Shown: positions 1 to 5,402 of the stretch, piece after piece | How the letters are laid out: each line of letters opens with the position of its first letter | Numbering within the stretch: position 1 is the stretch's first letter | Source of the DNA: Pseudomonadota bacterium | Lineage (GTDB): Bacteria; Desulfobacterota; Desulfobaccia; Desulfobaccales; 0-14-0-80-60-11 | Direction of reading: 5' to 3' | Assembly: GCA_018897875.1 (NCBI GenBank) | Contig: JAHIKF010000308.1 | Location: 1 to 15,761 of the forward strand | DNA: 15,761 bases | Translations under genes and position numbers: made by a program | Notes under the pieces: generated by a model | Told to the model about the DNA's origin: nothing | Database searches by the model: none | Seen by the model: the letters and a program-made list of their open reading frames with translations, nothing else

Positions 1-1
1 A

Positions 2-64
2 AACAGTCTGTCTCGGTGCCCCTGTTGTCACCGGATCAACGATCCAGATGACATTAATTTATGA
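2..64 (+). CDS. 3' end of a small zinc-ribbon protein (partial, off left edge)
   Basis: The frame starting at position 2 stays open to a TGA at 62-64 and reads NSLSRCPCCHRINDPDDINL. It resembles the C-terminus of the next gene (RCPACGRVVSPDDMP): both have R-C-P-x-C-x-R followed by a PDD motif at the same distance. I infer that the window opens inside the last 20 codons of a paralogue of that gene, arranged in tandem. CPCC would be the second half of a metal-binding ribbon, the first half lying outside the window. The function is unknown. The fragment is short, so the call rests only on this motif match. Confidence 0.45.
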   Translation, partial: NSLSRCPCCHRINDPDDINL

Positions 65-105
65 CACAGTAGTACTAAGGTTGCCGCGTAAACAGGGTGC
101 ATTAT

Positions 106-429
106 ATGTTCGACTTGAAAGCATTTTCCGAAGGCGTTTCCCAATTAGGCTCGGTGCTATCCACAGTAAAGTCAGTTATCGGTATGTTTCCTGTTCGGCA
201 GAAGGAGCAAGCTTCCAAGGAACTCCTCCAAATTGAGGAAAAGCTCCAGATAGCTGAGGCTCAGATAGCGAAAGGATTAGGGTATGAGCTGTGCAAGTGC
301 ACTTGGCCGCCCCAAATCATGCTGCATGCCGGAGACGTGGACTATGGCGAGAGATTCCGGTGTCCTGCTTGTGGTCGTGTCGTCTCGCCTGATGACATGC
401 CGCCTCGTGATAACAGGCAGACGATTTAA
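106..429 (+). CDS. Small hypothetical protein with C-terminal zinc ribbon
   Basis: This 107-residue protein has no function I recognise. I chose the ATG at 106 because an AGGGTG Shine-Dalgarno-like stretch (94-99) sits six bases before it; an in-frame GTG at 97 would lie inside that site. The N-terminal half is predicted helical and charged (about residues 30-60, rich in Lys, Glu, Gln and Ala; possible coiled coil). The C-terminal part has CKC near residues 64-66, then TWPPQIML, then CPAC about 26 residues later, a likely four-cysteine metal site. A PDD motif near the end is shared with the fragment at the left edge. The base composition is more AT-rich than in the metabolic genes to the right, which fits an accessory island. 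It might bind nucleic acid or a partner protein, but nothing here shows which. Confidence 0.6.
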   Translation: MFDLKAFSEGVSQLGSVLSTVKSVIGMFPVRQKEQASKELLQIEEKLQIAEAQIAKGLGYELCKCTWPPQIMLHAGDVDYGERFRCPACGRVVSPDDMPPRDNRQTI

Positions 430-476
430 GGTCAATTATTACTTCAGGAAACCATTTCAATTTTTATGGATAATTT

Positions 477-515
477 GTGAAAATCCTCATTCTCGGAGTC
501 AACAGCTTCATCGGC
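477..515 (+). pseudogene. Remnant of an ArnA-type NAD-dependent epimerase/decarboxylase start
   Basis: A GTG at 477 opens a frame reading MKILILGVNSFIG. This is the hallmark first beta strand and nucleotide-binding loop of ArnA-like sugar-nucleotide epimerases and decarboxylases, whose N-termini read like KVLILGVNGFIG. After the last Gly codon (513-515) the similarity stops. The frame continues as unrelated residues to a TGA at 576-578, inside the next gene. A functional enzyme would need about 300 more residues, so this is at most a truncated remnant. It may mark an insertion or deletion junction in the AT-rich island. No Shine-Dalgarno site precedes the GTG. A chance match cannot be excluded over 13 residues. 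Confidence 0.4.
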
Positions 516-562
516 AAACCCGAAGAAGTGACGGGGCCATGTCATAGTAAGAGGGTTGAGAA

Positions 563-1093
563 ATGGGACTTAAGATGAAGTTCAAGGGGGTAGTTTTAGC
601 GGTAGCGTATGTTGTGGCGGCTATCCCTTTCTTTGCTCATGGACAAACAAAAGGAGCGTTGGTTGGAATTATTGAACAATTAAATGCAACAGCTTATCGT
701 ATGACTGCCCTTGATAAGGCATTAATGGACTTCAATATCCAACACGCTTATAGCTTTGATGCAAATATTAAAGGTTCCCCTATAATATGGAATCATATAA
801 TATCAAAGTTTCAGACCAATTATTATATTCCTCCTAACTCAGCTTTGCTTAAAATATCAAGCAAAGATCAACTAATACAATTTGAATCTAATATAAATGG
901 AATCAGAATAACTCTTGCTCAAGCCTTGACAGGTGTTCCCATTATAGGTGGGGGTGTCAAAGCTGGGGAGTTATTTTCCGAAATGGGCAAAATTCTTGAG
1001 GTTCAATTCGCAACTAACGAAGGCAACCAATTTTACATAATCGCAATGTTTAAAGATGGTAAGCTGCAACTTGTTCGAGAAAAAATGAAATAG
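563..1093 (+). CDS. Orphan exported protein of unknown function
   Basis: This 176-residue protein starts at an ATG preceded by AGAGGG (550-555) at seven bases. The N-terminus (MGLKMKFK, then VVLAVAYVVAAIPFFAHGQ) is a classic Sec signal peptide: positive n-region, hydrophobic core and a likely cleavage just before or after Gln28. There is no lipobox cysteine and no second clear membrane segment, so the mature protein of about 148 residues should be periplasmic or extracellular. It has a helical N-terminal part with TAYRMTALDKALMDF, a central glycine-rich stretch (TGVPIIGGGVKAG) and a lysine-rich C-terminus. I do not recognise a family. Codons rich in A and T (ATA, AAA, TTA, AAT) differ sharply from the genes to the right, which suggests acquisition by transfer. 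It converges on the PurD-like gene. Confidence 0.6.
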   Translation: MGLKMKFKGVVLAVAYVVAAIPFFAHGQTKGALVGIIEQLNATAYRMTALDKALMDFNIQHAYSFDANIKGSPIIWNHIISKFQTNYYIPPNSALLKISSKDQLIQFESNINGIRITLAQALTGVPIIGGGVKAGELFSEMGKILEVQFATNEGNQFYIIAMFKDGKLQLVREKMK

Positions 1094-1100
1094 CCACAAC

Positions 1101-1129
1101 ATTAGACACTTTGCTTCATTTTGTCTAAT
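1101..1129. terminator. Hairpin after the exported-protein gene (possible terminator)
   Basis: ATTAGACA (1101-1108) and TGTCTAAT (1122-1129) form a perfect 8-bp stem with a 13-base loop, seven bases after the TAG of the upstream gene. There is no run of T after the stem, so it is not a textbook intrinsic terminator. It may be a processing or 3'-end stability hairpin, or a binding site. Confidence 0.3.
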
Positions 1130-1228
1130 CTAAGCCGCTCATCAAATTTCTCTGGCTAACCTTCTGCCCAGGTGGTGGTCGAATCAAGACCTGGGATCAG
1201 CGGCCAGTTGCATAAATGCACCTACTGG

Positions 1229-1256
1229 CCCCTGACCCCTAACCCCTAACCCCTGC
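1229..1256 (-). repeat. Heptamer tandem repeat, G-quadruplex-type on minus strand
   Basis: Four 7-bp units lie head to tail on the plus strand: CCCCTGA, CCCCTAA, CCCCTAA, CCCCTGC. On the minus strand this gives four GGGG runs separated by TTA, TTA and TCA loops, a textbook intramolecular G-quadruplex pattern. The TAG stop of the minus-strand PurD-like gene (1248-1246) lies within the repeat. The structure could therefore form in the non-template DNA or in the 3' end of that mRNA and affect termination or stability. Confidence 0.75.
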
Positions 1257-2751
1257 TTCTAAGCGCTTCGGCCTGGTGATAGTGCACCCCGATATCCCGG
1301 CGCAGCGCCAGGCGGTTGCCCTGGTCGTCTTCCCGGGGGATCACCCGGATCTTGCCGTTGTCAAAGGCGTTGAGCAACTTCTGGCGCAGGGGCTCGGCGG
1401 CCGTCCCCATGGTTTGCCCGGCCTTGACGGTGGCATTGGCCAGCAGGTAGGCCACCCGGGAGCCGTCGGACTTGAACACGCCCTCGGCAAAATCCATGGC
1501 CGACGGGATGAGAGTGAGCTTCTTTTTGTCGAAATAGTCAAAGTCCATCTCCACCACTTCGCCCTTGGTCAGGGACCAGGGATAGCCTTTCTGCTGCTTG
1601 GGGCCGCCGGGGCCGGTCACCAGGGCGATGCACAGGGAGACCTGGTCGGACCGCACTTCCGGGGCGACCTCATCCAAGGTGCCGTCCGCCATGGCCGCAA
1701 CCATTGGACCCAGGTTGCGCACCCGTTTCACCACGGGCTGGAACTCCGGCTCCCCCGGACGGAGGTTGATTTCGCACACCCGGATGGCCGTGGGCTTAAA
1801 ATTGCCGTCGAAGGAGACGAAACAGCCCGGATAGAGGACGCAGGGGCGCAGAACGCCCTTCTCTTTCAGGCTCCGGATGAGGGGCCGGGCGAGGGTGGCG
1901 TCGGCCAGCTCCATTAAGGCGGGGGATTCCAGGGGGTGGGGCGAAATGGAGCCCATGCCGCCGGTGATGGGATTGTCCAGGCCCGGGGGCCGCTCAAACC
2001 GTTCCGGGTAGTCCATGGCGGTGGGCAGTATTTGATAATGGCCCTCTTTATCCACCAGGATGGTGAAACTGATTTCCACCCCGGACATGCGGGCCTCGAT
2101 GAGCAGGGGCCAGGAAGATTTTTTCCCGCAGCCGTGGCTGTAGGCGTCCTTGTAGTCCTTCATCAAGCCGTCGTAAACATCTTTGACGTCCCAGGTGTTG
2201 AGCATGATCCGGGCGCCCTTGCCGCCGGCGCTGTAGGGAAATTTTAAGACCGCGCCGCCGAATTCGTGGAGGTAGGCCAGGCAAGTTTTTAAAACTGCGG
2301 GGTAATCCCGGGCCTCCACCTCGGTCCAGGCCGGGGCCACCGGGATGCCCGCCTTCTCACAATATCGCTTGCCGGCGATCTTGTCGGCCTCATACTCCAC
2401 CCCGGCGGCGGCCACGCCGATGACGCGGTCCCCGAACCCGGCTTCGGTGAGCCGGTCCACCAGGCCCTCGAACAGCAAGCCTTCCGGCATCACCAGGGCC
2501 ACGTCCAGGTCCCCGGCCTCAAAGGCCTTAATCAGGGCCGCGGCATAGGATGGGGCCGAGTTGTCGGGCACCGGGATAAAGTCGATGGGCCAGCCCATTT
2601 TTTGGGCAAACGGCTCCATGGCGCCGGTGCCTTTGACGACGACCCCGCGATAGGCCCCGGGATAAAGCTCGCTTTTGGAGCGGCTGGTCTCCAGGGCGGC
2701 CAACAGGGTCCTGCCGTCGGTCCCCACAAAACCGATTTTCTTCTCTGTCAT
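1246..2751 (-). CDS. PurD-like ATP-grasp ligase (divergent phosphoribosylamine-glycine ligase family)
   Basis: This 501-residue protein has the full layout of PurD, which joins 5-phosphoribosylamine to glycine using ATP in purine synthesis. Visible are an N-terminal Rossmann-like part (KIGFVGTDGR), the lid-side KFPYSAGGKGAR (residues 170-181, matching PurD KADGLAAGKG), EARMSGVEIS (219-228), the DNPITGGMGSISPHP block (259-273) and CEINLRPGEPEFQP (326-339, matching EFNVRFGDPETQP). It is about 70 residues longer than typical PurD, and the usual metal-binding Asp in GDPE is Glu. The usual GPE(x)PL motif reads MPEGLL. It may be a lineage-specific PurD or a paralogue acting on another amine. The neighbours are not purine genes, which leaves the substrate open. 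The ATG at 2751 is followed at once by the conserved N-terminal strand; the Shine-Dalgarno site is weak (GAGAG). Confidence 0.8.
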   Translation of the reverse strand: MTEKKIGFVGTDGRTLLAALETSRSKSELYPGAYRGVVVKGTGAMEPFAQKMGWPIDFIPVPDNSAPSYAAALIKAFEAGDLDVALVMPEGLLFEGLVDRLTEAGFGDRVIGVAAAGVEYEADKIAGKRYCEKAGIPVAPAWTEVEARDYPAVLKTCLAYLHEFGGAVLKFPYSAGGKGARIMLNTWDVKDVYDGLMKDYKDAYSHGCGKKSSWPLLIEARMSGVEISFTILVDKEGHYQILPTAMDYPERFERPPGLDNPITGGMGSISPHPLESPALMELADATLARPLIRSLKEKGVLRPCVLYPGCFVSFDGNFKPTAIRVCEINLRPGEPEFQPVVKRVRNLGPMVAAMADGTLDEVAPEVRSDQVSLCIALVTGPGGPKQQKGYPWSLTKGEVVEMDFDYFDKKKLTLIPSAMDFAEGVFKSDGSRVAYLLANATVKAGQTMGTAAEPLRQKLLNAFDNGKIRVIPREDDQGNRLALRRDIGVHYHQAEALRSRG

Positions 2752-2773
2752 AGTGCGGCTCTCTGATAAAAGG

Positions 2774-2800
2774 AGGAAATTTCCTGCATCATATATTATC
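2774..2800 (-). promoter_or_regulatory. Promoter-like -10 with palindrome upstream of the PurD-like gene
   Basis: On the minus strand GATAAT (2800-2795) matches five of six -10 bases, about 45 bases before the start codon. No good -35 is visible. Just downstream lies a perfect 12-bp palindrome, AGGAAATTTCCT (2774-2785), which could be an operator near the transcription start. Both readings are inferred from sequence alone. Confidence 0.3.
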
Positions 2801-2868
2801 TCAGGCGGGCAAATCCATTAAAATCAACCGACGCCTCTTGGGGCAGTAGCGACGGCGCCTTCCCCGGC

Positions 2869-2897
2869 CTGACTCTCCCGGGGTCTTGTGGTATGAT
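2869..2897 (+). promoter_or_regulatory. Sigma70-like promoter for the alpha/beta hydrolase
   Basis: CTGACT (2869-2874) and TATGAT (2892-2897) match four of six and five of six consensus bases at an ideal 17-base spacing. Transcription would start near 2904, leaving a leader of about 78 bases before the ATG at 2982. The in-frame ATG at 2886 lies upstream of this start point, which argues against it as a translation start. Confidence 0.45.
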
Positions 2898-2981
2898 AAA
2901 AAATCTGGTTTCACAGCCAGGAAAAAGGCGGACACGCAGGTCCGCCCCTTCGACTTATCGGGTTCGTATCAGGGGAGCGTT

Positions 2982-3602
2982 ATGGATGAAGAAGTCAGCA
3001 TTCCGGGGCCGGGAATCAGTCTGGAAGGGCGGTTATTGGCCGGGGCGGCGCCCGGCGGGGCGGTCATCACCCACCCCCACCCCCTGTTCGGGGGCACTAT
3101 GGCCAACAACGTGGTGTTGACCGCGGTACGCGCCCTGGCGGCCCGGGGTATGTCGGCTTTGCGCTTCAACTTCCGGGGGGTGGGGCGGAGCACCGGGGTT
3201 TATGGCGGGGGTGTGGATGAAGTGGAAGACGTGGCCGCGGCCCTGGCGTTCCTGAAGTCTCGTACTCCCGGGCCTCACTACGTGGCGGGCTACTCCTTCG
3301 GGGCCGCGGTGGCGGGTCGAGCCCTGATCCAGGGGTTGGCCGCGGACGGAGCCATCTGCATCGCGCCCCCCATCGCCTTCATGGACCTGAGTTTTCTCCC
3401 CCGGGTGCCGGGACTCAGGCTCATTGCCGTGGGGGACCGGGACGAACTCTGCCCGCTCCCGAGCTTGCGGGCGCTGATGGCAGAAAGGCAGCCGCTCCCC
3501 GGGGAGACGAGGCCTTCGATCCGGGTCATCGGGGGCGCCGACCATTTCTTCAGTAACGGTGAGGCGGAGCTGTTCCAAGTGTTGCGGGATTTTTCGTGGT
3601 AG
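2982..3602 (+). CDS. Alpha/beta hydrolase, COG2945-type
   Basis: This 206-residue cytoplasmic serine hydrolase has a compact alpha/beta fold. The oxyanion region reads THPHPLFGGTM (residues 30-40), followed by LRFNFRGVGRSTG (60-72). The nucleophile elbow is GYSFG with Ser105, the acid is probably Asp154 in GDRDELCP, and the base is His188 in GADHFF. All three catalytic residues are present. This set of motifs is typical of the small COG2945 hydrolases, whose natural substrate is generally unknown. I chose the ATG at 2982 because AGGGGAG (2971-2977) precedes it and family members begin near this point; the longer frame from 2886 would start inside the promoter. It stands alone, divergent from the PurD-like gene and convergent with the methyltransferase. 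Confidence 0.85.
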   Translation: MDEEVSIPGPGISLEGRLLAGAAPGGAVITHPHPLFGGTMANNVVLTAVRALAARGMSALRFNFRGVGRSTGVYGGGVDEVEDVAAALAFLKSRTPGPHYVAGYSFGAAVAGRALIQGLAADGAICIAPPIAFMDLSFLPRVPGLRLIAVGDRDELCPLPSLRALMAERQPLPGETRPSIRVIGGADHFFSNGEAELFQVLRDFSW

Positions 3603-3663
3603 CAGGACAACTGAAGGTGCTGCCGATAGGCTTCAATACTCTAAGCGCTGGATCAGGTGCGAC

Positions 3664-3703
3664 TTCCCCCCTTTGAGGCGAGGGGGATTTTCTCTTTTCC
3701 CCC
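3664..3703. repeat. CCCCCTT-type intergenic repeat (degenerate copy)
   Basis: CCCCCC (3666-3671) followed by TTT, then GGGGGATTTT (3682-3691) and TTTTCCCCC (3695-3703), make alternating C5/G5 blocks like the fuller copies at 5090-5181 and 11405-11492. GGGGGA and TCCCCC can form a hairpin. The gap from 3603 to 3898 between the convergent hydrolase and methyltransferase genes holds this element, the palindrome at 3859 and nothing else I can support. Confidence 0.5.
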
Positions 3704-3858
3704 AGGGCCGGCTAACGGTCCATGACTCCGGCGGGATCCGGGCGGCGGAAAATATGCCGGAACACGATGGCAAAGGCAGCCGTTAGTCCGGCCACGGTTC
3801 GGACGTTTATCGGTAACCGGTTGCGTCCCTCTGGTATGGTGTCGATTCCCGGATTCTC

Positions 3859-3887
3859 GTAAGGGCGACCCGCCGGGTCGCCCCTAC
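3859..3887. repeat. GTAGGGGCG-type palindrome (GGCGACCC variant)
   Basis: GTAAGGGCGACCC (3859-3871) and GGGTCGCCCCTAC (3875-3887) pair over 13 bases with one mismatch around a GCC loop. It shares the GTA...TAC ends with the palindromes at 7270, 10282 and 10377 but has a different inner sequence. It ends 11 bases from the methyltransferase stop, so it could serve as its 3'-end hairpin. Confidence 0.7.
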
Positions 3888-3898
3888 AGAGTTGGAAT

Positions 3899-4495
3899 CT
3901 AAGTTATGGGCCCATTGCTAATTTTACCGAACGTAATCAAGTAATTGTAAGGCCCGAGTTTCACGGTCTGCTGCCGGGCAAATCCGTGGGGGGCCACGAT
4001 TGCTTCCACTTCCGTCGGGTCCAGCCGGATGTGCCGGGGCGGCCCCGGAGGGCCGTCGATCTTAGCGAATTCGACGATGGCGAGCCTTCCTTCGGCCTTG
4101 ATAACCCGGCTCACTTCCGCCAGGGCGCCGGCCGCGGTCCCGGCCTCCACCAGGTCATGGAGCACGGTGGCCATGAGACCCACATCCACGCTGCGGCTCT
4201 CCATGGGGACCTGTCCCGCCCCGGCCGCCAGGGGCTTGAGGTTGGCCCGGCCCTCCAGGGCCGCCCGCTCTTTGAGGGCGGCAAGGCCCTCTTCCCAGAG
4301 GTCCACGGCATAAACTACGCCGGTGGGGCCGATGAGGGCGGCGGCGGCCAGGGAGTAATTGCCCTGGCCGCATCCCAGGTCCAGAAAGGTTATTCCCTGG
4401 GGAAGATTCAGTATAGCCCACAGGGCGCCCGGATCAATCAGGTCATAGCTGCTTTCCCCGGCGCCGGGGGGGGTGGGGCTTGATGGGTGACTCAC
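3899..4495 (-). CDS. Class I SAM-dependent methyltransferase
   Basis: This 198-residue protein has the standard Rossmann methyltransferase order. Motif I is FLDLGCGQGNYS (residues 37-48), the acidic residue ending beta-2 is in YAVDLWEEG (Asp65), motif III-like residues are DVGLMATVLHDLVE (104-117) and the post-motif is EVSRVIKAEGRLAIVEF (127-143). The C-terminal part (IRLDPTEVEAIVAPHGF, then a tyrosine-rich end) is typical of UbiE/Coq5-like small methyltransferases, but nothing fixes the acceptor. Translation starts at a GTG, supported by AGGAAGG eight bases upstream and by a promoter/operator immediately before that. It is a single-gene unit, convergent with the hydrolase. An assignment to a cofactor or arsenic pathway would be a guess. 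Confidence 0.8.
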   Translation of the reverse strand: MSHPSSPTPPGAGESSYDLIDPGALWAILNLPQGITFLDLGCGQGNYSLAAAALIGPTGVVYAVDLWEEGLAALKERAALEGRANLKPLAAGAGQVPMESRSVDVGLMATVLHDLVEAGTAAGALAEVSRVIKAEGRLAIVEFAKIDGPPGPPRHIRLDPTEVEAIVAPHGFARQQTVKLGPYNYLITFGKISNGPIT

Positions 4496-4516
4496 TTCTT
4501 ATGCCTTCCTTTAATT

Positions 4517-4535
4517 CCCTGAATTATATTCAGGG
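4517..4535 (-). promoter_or_regulatory. -10 box embedded in a perfect palindrome (promoter/operator of the methyltransferase)
   Basis: CCCTGAAT (4517-4524) and ATTCAGGG (4528-4535) are perfect 8-bp inverted arms around three bases. On the minus strand the centre reads TATAAT, a perfect -10 (4528-4523). Transcription would begin near 4516, giving a leader of about 20 bases that contains the Shine-Dalgarno site (4510-4504). A palindrome lying over the -10 is the usual arrangement of a repressor operator. No strong -35 is visible at 16-18 bases, which would fit an activator or a weak promoter. Confidence 0.5.
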
Positions 4536-4633
4536 TTATATTTACCAAGCTTCCATCTTCAATTCCCTCTGACCCTGTTATGGTTGAAGGCCTCTGCCTT
4601 GAAAAGTTCAAGGTTCAAAGTCAAGAGCTAAAT

Positions 4634-4682
4634 GTAGGGCGGGCATTGCCCGCCATGCCGGGGATGGTGGGCGGCGCCCGCC
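4634..4682. repeat. Tandem pair of GGCGGGC hairpins
   Basis: GGCGGGC (4638-4644) pairs with GCCCGCC (4648-4654), and GGTGGGC (4666-4672) pairs with GCCCGCC (4676-4682) with one G-T pair. The first copy is preceded by GTA, as in the other palindromes of the window. The second hairpin recurs at 5291-5310. These repeats give the region a misleading open frame. Confidence 0.6.
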
Positions 4683-4762
4683 TTCCATACTACTGCGCCA
4701 AATGGCCACAATTATCCCTGAATCCAGGCCTGGCTCCTGGTTATATGGAAAAACCTAAGACC

Positions 4763-4798
4763 CCACCTTACTCCTGTCAAGGTGGAGGGGCAAACCCC
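4763..4798. other. Two adjacent hairpins in the gene-free spacer
   Basis: CCACCTT (4763-4769) pairs with AAGGTGG (4779-4785), and GGGG (4787-4790) pairs with CCCC (4795-4798) around CAAA. The spacer from 4536 to 5402 holds no gene I can support. It contains this structure, the hairpin pair at 4634, a promoter-like site at 4940, and the repeats at 5090 and 5291. I could not match the fold to a known riboswitch. Confidence 0.35.
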
Positions 4799-4939
4799 GG
4801 GCCGGAGCAGTCGCCGCCTAGAGAGGGGAATTATCCGGCATTTTCATGTCTTCCACTTTTTTGCGGGCGGTCGCGGCGGGACACCAGGTCCCGGGCGCCA
4901 TCACCGGTGGCCGGATCCCATGCCGAAGCCGCGCCGTGC

Positions 4940-4967
4940 TTGACAGGCCCCGGGTGGGCCTTATCTT
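4940..4967 (+). promoter_or_regulatory. Sigma70-like promoter, candidate for the carbohydrate cluster
   Basis: A perfect TTGACA (4940-4945) is followed after 16 bases by TATCTT (4962-4967), which matches four of six -10 bases, in a locally AT-rich stretch. If used, it would give transketolase a leader of about 430 bases containing the repeats at 5090 and 5291. No better promoter is visible nearer the start codon. Confidence 0.35.
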
Positions 4968-5089
4968 ATTTAGATAGTATGTATCAACATAAAATTGCCC
5001 CGACAGCCTGAGGCGCCATACCGGGGCCGCGCCCGCCGGTGGCCCCTATAGCGAATGCTAAAAGTATTTTCCGATAGTGGAATCATTCT

Positions 5090-5181
5090 AATCCCCCCTA
5101 ACCCCCCCTTTAGAAAAGGGGGGAACTATAAGGAATAGCTGTTAAAGTCCCCCTTTGGAAAAGGGGGATTTAGGGGGATTT
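5090..5181. repeat. CCCCCTT-type inverted repeat element, full copy
   Basis: The element begins AATCCCCCC-TAA-CCCCCCCTTT and ends AAAAGGGGGATTTAGGGGGATT, so its ends are inverted copies of each other. Between them lie GGGGGGAACT (5118-5127) and AGTCCCCCTTT (5146-5156), a second nested inversion. The length of about 92 bp, terminal inverted repeats and absence of coding capacity resemble a miniature non-autonomous element. A related copy lies at 11405-11492 and a degenerate one at 3664. Confidence 0.7.
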
Positions 5182-5290
5182 AAGAACCGCAACAGGAAGG
5201 AATTTATGGCAAACGCTATAAGCGGGACTGGAGGCGCATGGCGGTTGTGCATGAGCCTGGGGCTTGCCCGCAACCATGAAAAGGTGGTAG

Positions 5291-5340
5291 GGTGGGCCTC
5301 TGTGCCCGCCACGATCTTGAAGTGGTGCGCAGTGCGCACC
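5291..5340. repeat. Paired palindromes upstream of transketolase
   Basis: GGTGGGC (5291-5297) pairs with GCCCGCC (5304-5310), and GGTGCGCA (5324-5331) pairs with TGCGCACC (5333-5340) around a single base. The first hairpin repeats the one at 4666-4682. The transketolase frame is open across this repeat, which would give a false N-terminal extension. Confidence 0.6.
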
Positions 5341-5402
5341 CCACAACAATTGTCCATGGATCGCCACAGGGGCTAAAGCAGCCCGCCAGGAGGAAGTGCG
5401 AC

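Noticed and set aside
1229..1256. Telomere-like array
   Set aside because: It is only four units long, internal and covers a gene's stop codon; a linear chromosome end is not supported.
4634..4990. Known riboswitch in the spacer
   Set aside because: I compared the hairpins with cobalamin, fluoride, guanidine and SAH-type cores by eye and found no matching conserved words.
4580..5011. Open frame of 143 codons in the spacer
   Set aside because: It reads through palindromic repeats and gives low-complexity Pro/Gly/Arg-rich text without a ribosome binding site or family resemblance.
5292..5402. N-terminal extension of transketolase
   Set aside because: The 37 extra codons lie in repeat DNA, and a strong AGGAGGAAG site sits just before the ATG at 5403.
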